Assembly: GCA_017645945.1 (NCBI GenBank)
Contig: JAGCNL010000052.1
Span: forward strand, 1 to 35,152
Direction of reading: 5' to 3'
From: Salinivirgaceae bacterium
GTDB taxonomy: Bacteria; Bacteroidota; Bacteroidia; Bacteroidales; SZUA-534
Length of the DNA: 35,152 nucleotides
The translations under genes were made by a program, and so were the position numbers. The notes beneath the pieces are model-generated. The model worked only from the letters and a program-made list of their open reading frames with translations. It was not told the origin of the DNA and did not search any database. Of this stretch, positions 23,351-32,105 are shown piece by piece. The stretch's first letter is position 1. Each line of letters opens with the position of its first letter.

Positions 23351-24355
23351 CTAATAATTGACTGTGTCTTTGACTATGACTTTTTGGTGTTTGACAATCT
23401 TCTTCTTCACCACAACGGTCTTTTTCTTTTCCCGCGGAGGTTCAGATTTCACGGCTTGCGGCTCTGGCTCGGGTGGCAGATTTGCCAGTGTGTCGGCCAG
23501 ATTGAGTGTGTCGAGTGAAAGTATATCACTCAGCGTATCAATCTGATATGCAGAGCTGTCAACTGCAATGACAATCGGTTCAGGCTCCTGAACTGGTTCG
23601 CTGTCTATGTTGTTCATCACCACTGCACCAACTCCCACACCAGCGGCGACAGTTGCTGTGGCGATGCCTGTGGTCACTGCGGCTGTGGAGCCAACGGTGA
23701 CGTGTCCGGCTGCGGCGCCGAAATTGATGGCGGGTGTTGCTGCCGGTGCCAGACTGAAATCGCTGAAACTGTGCTGGAACATCTTGTCGATGTAACCCTC
23801 GCGGCGCGGAATGAAGAACAGTAGCCAAGCGCGGCGGCGCTGTTTCTTGTGCGCTTCCTCAGTCAGAATTTCCTGAAGACGCTTGCGGGCACGCATCAGG
23901 TGCGATTTCGATGTATTTTCACTGATTCCCAACTCCTCGGCTATTTGTGAGTGTGAGTATCCGTCAATCACATACATGTTGAAGACCAGACGGTGGTGCT
24001 CCGGCAGCTGGTTGACGGCGGCAAGCAGTTCCTCTTGTGAGAAATCAACCTGCGCAATGATGTTCATATTGTCTTTGTTGTCCATGTCGTCATCGGTTAA
24101 AATGTTTTCGTAGAGCTGGTTAGCAGCTTGCATACGCAAATGCTGGAGCGCGGTGTTCACCGTTATCCGCCGAAGCCATGCGTCAAATTCGCCCGTTCCA
24201 CGGAACGAGTCCGATTTTTCCATAGCAGCCATAAAGGCGTCGTGGGCAAGGTCTTCAGCCAGCTGGCGGTCCGTCACGTAACGGTAGCAGACGCCTGTCA
24301 GCTTGCTGATATTCCTGTTGTAGGCCTTTGTCCAAAAGTCAGTCGTAAAATCCAT
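23351..24355 (-). CDS. ECF sigma factor with a C-terminal transmembrane anchor
   Basis: Residues 1-165 are a normal ECF-type sigma-70 factor. Region 2 includes LAEDLAHDAFMAAMEK (32-47) and FDAWLRRITVNTALQHLR (57-74); region 4 includes LPEHHRLVFNMYVIDGYSHSQIAEELGISENTSKSHLMRARKRL (117-160). Unusually, the protein continues to 334 residues. A basic segment (KKQRRRAWLLFFIPRRE) is followed by one long Ala/Gly/Val-rich membrane segment at about 215-248, a Pro/acidic linker and a strongly basic tail (KKKTVVVKKKIVKHQKVIV). This places the sigma domains in the cytoplasm and about 85 residues in the periplasm. No separate anti-sigma gene is adjacent, so the anchor may do that job; this is inference. 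It is preceded by the motif shared with two linked barrel genes, implying autoregulation. Confidence 0.9.
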   Translation of the reverse strand: MDFTTDFWTKAYNRNISKLTGVCYRYVTDRQLAEDLAHDAFMAAMEKSDSFRGTGEFDAWLRRITVNTALQHLRMQAANQLYENILTDDDMDNKDNMNIIAQVDFSQEELLAAVNQLPEHHRLVFNMYVIDGYSHSQIAEELGISENTSKSHLMRARKRLQEILTEEAHKKQRRRAWLLFFIPRREGYIDKMFQHSFSDFSLAPAATPAINFGAAAGHVTVGSTAAVTTGIATATVAAGVGVGAVVMNNIDSEPVQEPEPIVIAVDSSAYQIDTLSDILSLDTLNLADTLANLPPEPEPQAVKSEPPREKKKTVVVKKKIVKHQKVIVKDTVNY

Positions 24356-24375
24356 TTCTAAACGCGTTTTTACTT

Positions 24376-24403
24376 TATGATGGTATTTCGCTGAAAAGTT
24401 GCA
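24376..24403 (-). promoter_or_regulatory. Putative ECF sigma promoter, copy 1 (autoregulatory)
   Basis: Minus strand: TGCAAC (24403-24398), 15 bases, then CATCATA (24382-24376), 20 bases upstream of the sigma start at 24355. The half-sites and spacing are identical to those upstream of the two barrel genes. Confidence 0.72.
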
Positions 24404-24450
24404 CCATTTATTGAAAAATATTTTTAGTCAGGACAACAATGTATTGATAA

Positions 24451-24945
24451 TCAGTCTCTGATTGATGAAAATTTTGTCATGCCCGTGATTGGCGATGTCA
24501 GAATTTGGCTCCAGTCGTTAGTATCGAACTGAAGCCAGACAACATCGGCGGTGGCGAACCAGCCGAATGCCGAACTGCCCGATAATTGGCTCACAAGTCT
24601 CGAAACCAGTGGATTATGCGCCACAACAAGCAGATGGTTGACGCTGTTGTCGCAGCTGCAGATGGCACTGACGGCGCGGTCTTCGTCTTCGTTGTAGAGT
24701 AGCGGTAGAATGTCGGGTTCAAGGCTGATATTCAGCACGTTCATCACAACTTGTGCAGTCTCTGCTGCGCGTTGTGCATGGCTGGTCCAGACGGCATCGG
24801 GAATGAGGTTGGCTGCCAGCAGTTTCCGTGCCACCCGTTCGGCCTGAGCCGCGCCGTCGGGCAGAATATGACGGTCAGTGTCGGGCACGTTCCAAGCTCC
24901 GCCCTCAGTGAGCGCATGGCGCATTATCATTATCGATTTGCTCAT
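24451..24945 (-). CDS. sixA: SixA-like phosphohistidine phosphatase
   Basis: A 164-residue histidine-phosphatase-superfamily protein of the short SixA type. The catalytic residues are R9-H10 (MRHALTEG), R59 in the SHAQRAAETAQ motif and H110 in VVAHNP, at spacings close to E. coli SixA (R7-H8, R55, H108). SixA removes phosphate from histidine in phosphotransfer proteins; the substrate here is unknown. It is divergent from porT, and about 95 bases separate it from the sigma gene start. Confidence 0.85.
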   Translation of the reverse strand: MSKSIMIMRHALTEGGAWNVPDTDRHILPDGAAQAERVARKLLAANLIPDAVWTSHAQRAAETAQVVMNVLNISLEPDILPLLYNEDEDRAVSAICSCDNSVNHLLVVAHNPLVSRLVSQLSGSSAFGWFATADVVWLQFDTNDWSQILTSPITGMTKFSSIRD

Positions 24946-25014
24946 TTATTCAGTTTTGCCGATAAAGATAGTCAGCGTATTTTACGAAATATCTGCTCGC
25001 CACAATTATTTTCA

Positions 25015-25022
25015 TACTTTTG
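25015..25022 (+). promoter_or_regulatory. -7 promoter element of porT
   Basis: TACTTTTG is a perfect TAnnTTTG match, 16 bases before the ATG at 25039. No good TTTG lies at the -33 position. Confidence 0.5.
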
Positions 25023-25038
25023 CGTTCTCAAAAACGGT

Positions 25039-25755
25039 ATGGCTAAAAAACTGCTATTCATAATTCTTCTGCTTGCGGTAGCGGGCGGTGCGTCGGCGCA
25101 GAAAAAGCGTCCGTGGTGCAAACCGTTCTACGACGCCGAGCCCTATCACTTCGGGTTTGCATTCTCGTTGGGGCAGATGTCGTTCAGCATCAGCCATTCC
25201 GATGAGTTCAACCTTCTCGATACCGTCTATTCAGTTGAGTATGGCGGCGGCGCGCTTTTCGGGGCCAGCATGGTTTTCAACCTGAAACTTGCCGACAACT
25301 GGGACCTGCGAACGCTTCCGGGCCTTGCTTTCAGCCAGCGCACACTCAAATATCTGCTTGACGATGAGATGGTTCAGACCGACAACTTGCTGCGTGTTCA
25401 CAATATGCGCATCGAGACCACATTGCTGCAGTTCCCTACGTTTGTCAAGTACCGCTCGACGCGCGAAAGCAACTATCGGCCTTACATTTATTGGGGATTG
25501 AATCCCGTGGTCGATTTGGCGGCACGCAAGAGGGTGAAACCCGAGGAACGCCCGAAAATCAGGCTCAAAAAGTTCGATGTTTATGCCGAAATCGGTATCG
25601 GACTCGACAACTATCTGAAATACTTCAAGTATTCTACTGAGCTGAAATTCAGCTACGGACTGCTCGATATGGTCAAGCAGGACGGCACAGAATACACACG
25701 TGCCTACCGCCGTTTGGGCTCAAAAATGGTCACTTTAGTGCTCTGCTTCGAATGA
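25039..25755 (+). CDS. porT: Type IX secretion outer-membrane protein PorT-like
   Basis: ATG 25039 gives signal peptide MAKKLLFIILLLAVAGGASAQ and a 238-residue product. The pattern matches PorT, an outer-membrane barrel required for type IX secretion in Porphyromonas and Flavobacterium: an N-terminal HFGFAFSLGQMSF, a central LQFPTFVKYRSTRESNYRPYIYWGLNPVVDLA and a late ELKFSYGLLDM with a terminal LVLCFE. A genome with a T9SS-tagged protein at 3.7 kb should carry this gene. The following flavoprotein gene overlaps it by four bases (ATGA). A longer upstream frame exists but runs antisense into sixA and is not credible. The assignment is by pattern memory; other PorT-superfamily barrels are the alternative. 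Confidence 0.75.
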   Translation: MAKKLLFIILLLAVAGGASAQKKRPWCKPFYDAEPYHFGFAFSLGQMSFSISHSDEFNLLDTVYSVEYGGGALFGASMVFNLKLADNWDLRTLPGLAFSQRTLKYLLDDEMVQTDNLLRVHNMRIETTLLQFPTFVKYRSTRESNYRPYIYWGLNPVVDLAARKRVKPEERPKIRLKKFDVYAEIGIGLDNYLKYFKYSTELKFSYGLLDMVKQDGTEYTRAYRRLGSKMVTLVLCFE

Positions 25756-27314
25756 TTAAGGAAATCACGCTTGCCTTGTCGCCCGAAAAGGCGTCGTCGG
25801 AGAAATTTTATCTGCCTGCTGCTGCCGCGAAATTGGGCATTTCCACCGAGCAAATCTCGTTTTGCCGTCTTCGCGGACGGTCAATCGATGCGCGTCACGG
25901 CCGTGTGCTCATCAATCTTCGGCTCGATGTCTATATTGATGAACTGCCGCGTCCCGATGAATTCGAAATACCTGATTATCCGAATGTTGAGCATTGCCAG
26001 CCAGTTGTGATTGTGGGAGCGGGGCCGGCTGGATTGTTTGCTGCGCTCAAGTTTTTGCAGTCGGGGCTGAAACCTGTGATTGTTGAGCGCGGAAAAGATG
26101 TTCACTCGCGCCGTCTCGACATTGCTGCAATCCACCGCAACCAAGGCGTCAATCCAGATTCAAACTATGGTTTTGGCGAAGGCGGTGCCGGCACTTATTC
26201 TGACGGAAAACTCTTTACCCGCTCTAAAAAACGTGGTGATATTTCAGAAGTTCTGCGCATTCTTTACGCCAACGGCGGCAATCCCGATATTATGGTCGAT
26301 GCCCATCCGCATATTGGCACTGACAAACTGCCGGGCATCATTGAGAATATTCGAAAAACGATAATCGAGCATGGTGGAGAGGTTCATTTCGGCGTGTCGT
26401 TCGACAGTCTTATTCTCGAAGGCGACCGCGTGCGTGGAATCCGCACCACAGCAGGTGACGAAATTCGTTCCGATGCTGTGATTCTGGCTACTGGCCACTC
26501 GGCGCGCGATGTCTATTATTCGCTTCATCGTCAAGGTATTATGCTTGAGGCGAAGGCTTTTGCGATGGGTGTTCGTGTCGAGCATCCGCAGAGTTTGATT
26601 GACAGTATTCAATACTCGTGCCGTCAGCGTGGGCCATACCTTCCAGCGGCGGCCTACAGCCTTGTGCAGCAGTCGGGTGGGCGAGGAGTTTACTCGTTTT
26701 GTATGTGTCCGGGCGGAATTATCGTTCCAGCATCGACGGCTGATAATGAGATGGTTGTCAACGGAATGTCGCCATCGGCACGAGGCAGCCATTGGGCCAA
26801 TTCGGCCATTGTTGTCGAGTTGCGCACTGAGGATATTCCGCAATCGTCCGACCCCGTGATGGCAGGACTTGAGTTCCAAATACAATATGAGAGGCTGGCT
26901 TTCAACAATGGTGGCAGCGGTCAGATTGCACCGGCACAACGTTTGGCTGATTTTGTTGAGGGGCGGGTATCGAGTTCGCTTCCGCGCACATCGTTCACGC
27001 CAGGCATCATCTCGTCGCCGATGCACCAGTGGCTGCCAGATTTCATTCGCCAGCGTCTGCAGGACGGTTTGCGCCAGTTCGACCGCAGAATGCGCGGTTT
27101 CTACACCAACGATGCCGTGCTGATTGGCGTCGAGAGCCGTACAAGTTCGCCCTTGCGTATTCCGCGCGACCCTGAAACATTGCAACACGTTCAGATTCAA
27201 GGACTTTTTCCGTGCGGAGAGGGCGCTGGCTATGCCGGTGGTATTGTTTCATCGGCACTTGATGGGCAGCGTTGCGCCGAAAAGGCGGCATTGTTCATTA
27301 AAAACTTCCGATAA
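25752..27314 (+). CDS. FAD-dependent dehydrogenase-like protein (COG2509 type)
   Basis: The 520-residue protein has an N-terminal alpha-beta domain (residues 1-75, resembling the THUMP-like start of this family), then the FAD-binding GAGPAG at 89-94 (VVIVGAGPAGLFAALKF), a conserved YGFGEGGAGTYSDGKLFTR block, RGVYSFCMCPGGIIVPAS, and a second FAD motif near the end (GLFPCGEGAGYAGGIVSSA). This is a widespread uncharacterised flavoprotein family; the substrate is unknown. The start overlaps the porT stop by four bases, indicating translational coupling. Confidence 0.88.
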   Translation: MIKEITLALSPEKASSEKFYLPAAAAKLGISTEQISFCRLRGRSIDARHGRVLINLRLDVYIDELPRPDEFEIPDYPNVEHCQPVVIVGAGPAGLFAALKFLQSGLKPVIVERGKDVHSRRLDIAAIHRNQGVNPDSNYGFGEGGAGTYSDGKLFTRSKKRGDISEVLRILYANGGNPDIMVDAHPHIGTDKLPGIIENIRKTIIEHGGEVHFGVSFDSLILEGDRVRGIRTTAGDEIRSDAVILATGHSARDVYYSLHRQGIMLEAKAFAMGVRVEHPQSLIDSIQYSCRQRGPYLPAAAYSLVQQSGGRGVYSFCMCPGGIIVPASTADNEMVVNGMSPSARGSHWANSAIVVELRTEDIPQSSDPVMAGLEFQIQYERLAFNNGGSGQIAPAQRLADFVEGRVSSSLPRTSFTPGIISSPMHQWLPDFIRQRLQDGLRQFDRRMRGFYTNDAVLIGVESRTSSPLRIPRDPETLQHVQIQGLFPCGEGAGYAGGIVSSALDGQRCAEKAALFIKNFR

Positions 27315-27338
27315 GGGTGCAAGCATTCGTTTTCCAAC

Positions 27339-27346
27339 TATATTTG
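27339..27346 (+). promoter_or_regulatory. -7 promoter element
   Basis: TATATTTG, a perfect TAnnTTTG match, lies 20 bases before the ATG at 27367 and just after the flavoprotein stop. No clear -33 TTTG is present. Confidence 0.5.
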
Positions 27347-27366
27347 TGCCGCTAAAAACAGAGAGT

Positions 27367-27831
27367 ATGATTAAGGATAGTCTCACCAATCACGCAAAGT
27401 ACGATTCGCTGCATCCGTTGTTTGCAAAGGCTTTCGAGTACTTGTCGTCAGCCGATTTGGCCGATTACGACGAAGGCAAATACCCGATTGACGGGAACGA
27501 TATGTACGCTTCGGTCAGCGAGTATGTCACCAAAAGCGAAGGACAGCTTGAAGGCCATATTGAATATATTGACATTCAGTATATTATCAAAGGCTCTGAG
27601 ATTATCGGTTATGCTCCGAAAGGCAGTCAGAAAGAGTCAATCCCATACTCTAACGAGCACGATATCGCGTTCTATGAAGGTGATTACGAGCCTGTTACAT
27701 TAAATGCTGGCGAATTTGTAATTCTTTACCCTGACGATTTGCACTTGCCGTGCCTGAAAAATGGCAAGCCGTCGGTTGTTAAAAAGGTTGTGGTCAAGGT
27801 AAGACTCACGCCAAGCAAGTCGGCAAAATAA
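27367..27831 (+). CDS. YhcH/YjgK/YiaL family protein
   Basis: ATG 27367 gives 154 residues, the family's usual size. The cupin-like core is recognisable: DLADYDEGKYPIDGNDMYASVSEY, the GHIEYIDIQYIIKGSE motif with metal-binding residues, FYEGDYEPVTLNAGEFVILYPDDLHLPCL, and VKKVVVKV at the end. Family members include E. coli NanQ and YiaL, linked to sugar metabolism; I see no sugar operon here, so the substrate cannot be inferred. A preceding -7 element suggests its own promoter. Confidence 0.9.
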   Translation: MIKDSLTNHAKYDSLHPLFAKAFEYLSSADLADYDEGKYPIDGNDMYASVSEYVTKSEGQLEGHIEYIDIQYIIKGSEIIGYAPKGSQKESIPYSNEHDIAFYEGDYEPVTLNAGEFVILYPDDLHLPCLKNGKPSVVKKVVVKVRLTPSKSAK

Positions 27832-27882
27832 AATCAATTCACAAAATAAATTGGTGATAATTAACGTGTTGTCGCAATGCGG

Positions 27883-28659
27883 CTAACCGTTTGCGCCCAT
27901 TCTGCGGCGGAATTCGGCGCACACAATGGCTGTGGCCACTGCAACGTTGAGCGATTCCATATCGGATGTCGGTGGAGCGTACGACGGAATCTTTAAGTTG
28001 CTGTCCATCAGCGCGCTTATTTCAGGCGACAAACCTTTCGATTCATTTCCCATCACCACAATCGCATTTTCTGGCAGATTTGTCTGGTAGAGATTTTCAC
28101 CGTCGAGCCTGGTGCCAAAAAGTTGCACGCTGGCTTTGCGGGCGGCTAAGGCCAATTCGGTCAGGTTGCAGTATGTGACGTTCACCTTGAAAATGGCGCC
28201 CATTGTCGATTGCACAACTTTCGGGTTGTAAACATCGACTGTGTCTGGCGAGCAGAAAACATTTTTGATGCCGAACCACGCCGCCGTACGGATGATGGTT
28301 CCCAGATTGCCAGGGTCTTGAACATTGTCGAGAGCAATATTCAGCCCTGTCAAATCTGCCGAGTCAATATTTTGGTTGTCAGGTAGTTTGGCCAATGCAA
28401 CAGCCTTGTTTGGTGTCTTCAAAAAACTGATACGTTCAAGGTCGCGCTCGCCCACAGCGGCAATTTCTGCCTTACGCTTGAGCGTGGCTGGCAGTTCGTC
28501 GATGTAGGGCTGCACGGCAAACACTTCAACGGTTTCGAACCTGCTTTGCAGTAGTTCGCGCACCATTTTTTCGCCTTCAACCAGGAAACAACCCGATTCG
28601 GTGCGTGATTTTTTCCTGTCAAGCGACTTTATCAGTTTTATTTTATTGTTGGTAAGCAT
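27883..28659 (-). CDS. TrmH/SpoU-family RNA 2'-O-methyltransferase
   Basis: The 258-residue protein has an N-terminal RNA-binding subdomain (EGCFLVEGEKMVREL-type start) and the SPOUT knot motifs: motif 1 NVQDPGNLGTIIRTA (112-126, R124), motif 2 VMGNESKGLS (202-211) and motif 3 SLNVAVATAI (236-245). It would use S-adenosylmethionine to methylate a ribose in rRNA or tRNA; the exact target cannot be read. It is divergent from the TamA-like gene. Confidence 0.93.
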   Translation of the reverse strand: MLTNNKIKLIKSLDRKKSRTESGCFLVEGEKMVRELLQSRFETVEVFAVQPYIDELPATLKRKAEIAAVGERDLERISFLKTPNKAVALAKLPDNQNIDSADLTGLNIALDNVQDPGNLGTIIRTAAWFGIKNVFCSPDTVDVYNPKVVQSTMGAIFKVNVTYCNLTELALAARKASVQLFGTRLDGENLYQTNLPENAIVVMGNESKGLSPEISALMDSNLKIPSYAPPTSDMESLNVAVATAIVCAEFRRRMGANG

Positions 28660-28743
28660 AATCAGTTTTCCGCAAATGTAATTTTTTGAAAGTTCAGTTC
28701 AGCAAAAATCCGCTAAACCGACCTATTATTTTGCGCAGTAGCC

Positions 28744-28751
28744 TATATTTG
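28744..28751 (+). promoter_or_regulatory. -7 promoter element of the TamA-like gene
   Basis: TATATTTG is a perfect TAnnTTTG match followed by GCACC, as at many Bacteroidetes promoters. It lies 14 bases before the ATG at 28766, so the leader would be very short. Confidence 0.55.
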
Positions 28752-28765
28752 CACCATTCAGTATT

Positions 28766-31063
28766 ATGCAGAAGTTTTTGACACGGTTGGCCGCTATTGT
28801 GCTTGCAGCAGTCTTGTTCGCAAGTTGCGATGTCACACGTATGGTGCCTGACAATGAATATCTTCTGCGCCGCAATGAGACTAAAATCGATGAGCGCGGG
28901 TTCGACAAGGATGAACTCACGTCATATTATCGCCAGAAGGAAAACCGCAACATACTCCGTTACTATCCGTTTTTTCTTTCCACTTACAACTTTGCCCACA
29001 TCGGCCGCGAGCGCAAATGGAAAAACTGGCTCGCAAGGGTAGTGGGTGAGGAACCGGTGATTCTGGATTCAACACTGTCGGAGCGCACACTCAAGCAGTT
29101 CGACATCATCCTCAGAAACAATGCCTATTACGATGCGTCGGTCACGTACAACATTACCAAAAGAAAGAAAAAGGCGAAGGTGACCTACAATGTTGTTTTG
29201 GGGAAGCCCACACATATAAATAGTGTCTACTATACAATCCGCGACACGGTGATTGAGCCAATTATCATGGCCGACACTGCCGAATCAGTGCTGCGCAAGG
29301 GCAACCCGTTCACGCTTGAGTCGCTTCAGGCTGAGCGCGACAGGATTGTTTCCTTGGTTAAGAGCAACGGCTATTATTTGTTCAGCCCCGATTTGGTCCG
29401 ATATAGTGTTGATACGAGTAATTATCTAGCTGATGTTGAGGTGATTGTCGAGCGCCCAGTTGAGCAGAACCCCGACGGCTATCTTCAGAAAACTAACGCC
29501 AGACAGTTCCGTCTCAACAGCGTGGCTTTCTTCCCCGATTACAATCCGCAGGACGCTTTGCGCAACAAGACGGCTTACTACGCCAATCTCGACACTTTGT
29601 ACCGCGACCCGTACGTTTTCCTGTTTTCGGGAAAACGAAAGATTACTCCGCGTACAATCTTGAAAGCCAACTTGTTGGAGCCTGGGCAATTGTACGATGT
29701 CAGAAAAGTTGAGCAGACGAGCCGCCACATCAGCTCGTTGCGCATTTTCCGTCAGAACACCATATCGTTCCAGCAAACGCCAGGTTGCGACACTCTGCTC
29801 GACTGCCATGTTCTGCTAACTCCGTCGACTTACCAGAACTACTCGGTCAACCTTGAAGCCACCAACACCGAAGGTAACATGGGCGTCGGCGGCAACTTGA
29901 ATTATCAGCATAAGAATCTTTTCCACGGTGCCGAGATTTTCAACATCAAACTTTCGGGTTCGTTGCAGCGCCAGACTGAGACCGAGAACACTGAGGCATT
30001 CAACATTATCGAGTTTGGAGCTGAGTCGTCGCTCGAAACCCCGTCGTTTGTGTTGCCTTTCCGCACATCGAATTGGTACAAGCGCATCGAGCCGCGAACA
30101 TTGCTCACCGTGGCCTACAATTACCAGAAGCGACCTGATTACACGCGGAAAATCACATCGCTGCTCGTCACGTATTCATGGAAAAAGACTGAACATCTGA
30201 GGTTTCTCGTCAGTCCGGTTGACCTGAACACTGTGCGTATTCCTGTCCGTACTGAAGCTTTCGACAGACGTATTCAAGGCAAGTATATCGAGAACAGTTA
30301 CAAGGACTATTTCATCATCGGCAGTCGCTATAGTATTATGTATCAGAACCGTAACGCCGACAAACAGACCGATTTCTCGTATTTCCGATGGAATCTCGAT
30401 TTGGCTGGCAATCTGGTTCACATGCTGCACAAAAATGGTGTCATGGGCGATACTGTGGCTGGCGGCTACTACGAGATTGCCAATTTGCAGTACGCGCAGT
30501 TCGTCAGAACCGATGTCGATTTCCGCCGCTACCATTATTTCTCTGACCGCGACCAGTTGGTGGGCCGAGTCTTCATGGGCATTGCCATTCCTTACGGGAA
30601 CGCAACCGCAGTACCATTCGTGCGCCAGTATTATTCGGGCGGTGCCGATGGAATCCGTGCTTGGAACGTCCGCGATTTGGGTCCTGGAACCTACCGCGAT
30701 ACTGCATCGTCGTACCCCAACCAGACAGCCGATATTAAAATGGAATTCAATCTGGAGTACCGCTATACCATAATCAAGAATTTCAAAGGCGCTTTGTTTG
30801 CCGATGCTGGCAACATTTGGGCTTTGAAAAAAGACGACGACCGTCCTGGAGCTGAATTTGAAATGGGTAAGTTCTACAGGCAGCTGGCATTAGGCACGGG
30901 TATGGGCTTGCGCCTCGATTTGAATTTCGCCGTCATCCGTCTTGATGCCGGAGTAAAAGTGAAAAATCCCGCCATTGAAGGCCCCGACAGTTGGGTTCTC
31001 TTTCACAATAGGTTCAAATTCAAGAGTATAACCTGGCAATTCGGAATTGGCTATCCATTCTAA
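28766..31063 (+). CDS. Lipidated Omp85/TamA-like outer-membrane protein
   Basis: The 765-residue protein begins with a lipoprotein signal (lipobox F-A-S-C, Cys21), then an N-terminal region (22-330) with POTRA-like alternation (RTLKQFDIILRNNAYYDASVTYNITKRKKKAKVTYNVVLG; LNSVAFFPDYNPQ) and a C-terminal Omp85/D15 barrel. The barrel contains GGADGIRAWNVRDLGPGTY at about 625-642, equivalent to the conserved loop-6 (V/I)RG(F/Y) motif, and ends in WQFGIGYPF. Lipidation of an Omp85 protein is the feature of TamL proteins in Bacteroidetes, which act with TamB in outer-membrane biogenesis. No tamB is visible in this window. The next gene begins nine bases after the stop. Confidence 0.9.
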   Translation: MQKFLTRLAAIVLAAVLFASCDVTRMVPDNEYLLRRNETKIDERGFDKDELTSYYRQKENRNILRYYPFFLSTYNFAHIGRERKWKNWLARVVGEEPVILDSTLSERTLKQFDIILRNNAYYDASVTYNITKRKKKAKVTYNVVLGKPTHINSVYYTIRDTVIEPIIMADTAESVLRKGNPFTLESLQAERDRIVSLVKSNGYYLFSPDLVRYSVDTSNYLADVEVIVERPVEQNPDGYLQKTNARQFRLNSVAFFPDYNPQDALRNKTAYYANLDTLYRDPYVFLFSGKRKITPRTILKANLLEPGQLYDVRKVEQTSRHISSLRIFRQNTISFQQTPGCDTLLDCHVLLTPSTYQNYSVNLEATNTEGNMGVGGNLNYQHKNLFHGAEIFNIKLSGSLQRQTETENTEAFNIIEFGAESSLETPSFVLPFRTSNWYKRIEPRTLLTVAYNYQKRPDYTRKITSLLVTYSWKKTEHLRFLVSPVDLNTVRIPVRTEAFDRRIQGKYIENSYKDYFIIGSRYSIMYQNRNADKQTDFSYFRWNLDLAGNLVHMLHKNGVMGDTVAGGYYEIANLQYAQFVRTDVDFRRYHYFSDRDQLVGRVFMGIAIPYGNATAVPFVRQYYSGGADGIRAWNVRDLGPGTYRDTASSYPNQTADIKMEFNLEYRYTIIKNFKGALFADAGNIWALKKDDDRPGAEFEMGKFYRQLALGTGMGLRLDLNFAVIRLDAGVKVKNPAIEGPDSWVLFHNRFKFKSITWQFGIGYPF

Positions 31064-31072
31064 CCGTGCAAA

Positions 31073-32005
31073 ATGAAACTGAAGAGATTTTTCATCGAGT
31101 ATTTCAGCATGAACCGCATGCAGCTGAGCGGCACAATGGTGTTGGTTTTCCTCATAATATTTGTGTCCCTGCTGCCGCGACTTGTGGCTAATTACAAGGC
31201 CAACCGTTCGCAACCCGATTTTGCACGTCTCGATTCAATAGTGGCAAATTACGTTCCGCTCGACAAAGCCCCGGTTTTGCAACAAAGCAATACTGATATT
31301 CCTGACACGGTTTTTGTGTTCGACCCGAATACAGCAACTTACGACGATTTCCTGTGTCTCGGTCTGTCCGAAAGAATTTCGGCCAATATTATAAAGTATC
31401 GTAACTCGGGCGGAAGGTTCAAAACGCCTACCGATTTTGCGAAAATCTACGGCATAAGCGATTCTGTATATTCACGTTTGGAGCCATACATCAGTATTGC
31501 CGCAAAAACACCTGCTGAATCAAAAAAGCAGACTGCGAAAAAGAAATATACAGACAATAAAAAGTCGGAACAGTCTGCCAGACCAGCCTATGAGCCAAAA
31601 GAAAAGCCCATTGTGGAGCTTAATTCGGCCGATTCGGCACAGCTCGTCGCTCTGCGTGGCATAGGAAGTGTTCTTGCTCGTAGGATAATAACCTATCGCG
31701 AGATGTTGGGCGGTTTTTATTCAGTTGAACAGTTGCGAGAAATCAGGAATCTGCCACCCGAAACTTATGCCAGTCTCTATCCTCAGTTCACCATCGACAC
31801 CGCAAAAATTGTTAAAATCGATTTGAATGATTTCAAGTACAAGCAGTTGAGCAGTCATCCTTATTTGGCGATTACCCAGCTCAACGCGATAATGAGCTAC
31901 AAGCGGGTGCAGGGTAAATTCAATGCAGTTGACGATTTGCTGAAATACAAACTCGTTGATACACTGACGTATGAAAAATTGTCGCCATATCTTGAAGTCA
32001 GGTAA
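31073..32005 (+). CDS. Membrane-anchored helix-hairpin-helix (ComEA-like) protein
   Basis: The 310-residue protein has one N-terminal membrane helix (about 18-36, MQLSGTMVLVFLIIFVSLL) and repeated helix-hairpin-helix DNA-binding units: FDPNTATYDDFLCLGLSERISANIIKYRNSGGRF; VELNSADSAQLVALRGIGSVLARRIITYREMLGGF; and a degenerate third (IDLNDFKYKQLSSHPYLAITQLNAIMSYKRVQGKF). A Lys-rich linker lies between the first two. ComEA proteins bind incoming DNA in the periplasm during transformation, but I see no competence operon, so DNA binding is all that can be claimed. It follows the TamA-like gene by nine bases. Confidence 0.88.
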   Translation: MKLKRFFIEYFSMNRMQLSGTMVLVFLIIFVSLLPRLVANYKANRSQPDFARLDSIVANYVPLDKAPVLQQSNTDIPDTVFVFDPNTATYDDFLCLGLSERISANIIKYRNSGGRFKTPTDFAKIYGISDSVYSRLEPYISIAAKTPAESKKQTAKKKYTDNKKSEQSARPAYEPKEKPIVELNSADSAQLVALRGIGSVLARRIITYREMLGGFYSVEQLREIRNLPPETYASLYPQFTIDTAKIVKIDLNDFKYKQLSSHPYLAITQLNAIMSYKRVQGKFNAVDDLLKYKLVDTLTYEKLSPYLEVR

Positions 32006-32105
32006 CCGACTTTAAAATAGGAGAGAGGCCAAATGTAGCGTGGGTTTGCATGGCAGTTGGAAACTGTTGCCGTTTCGAAAGTGCAAAAATAATTGTGCGA
32101 CAAAT

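Noticed and set aside
24751..25038. N-terminal extension of the PorT-like protein from an upstream start
   Set aside because: It would run antisense through sixA and place 96 residues before a perfect signal peptide.
26244..27200. Long open frame (318 codons) antisense to the flavoprotein gene
   Set aside because: Its sequence has no family pattern and the plus-strand frame has clear FAD motifs; it is a shadow of codon bias.
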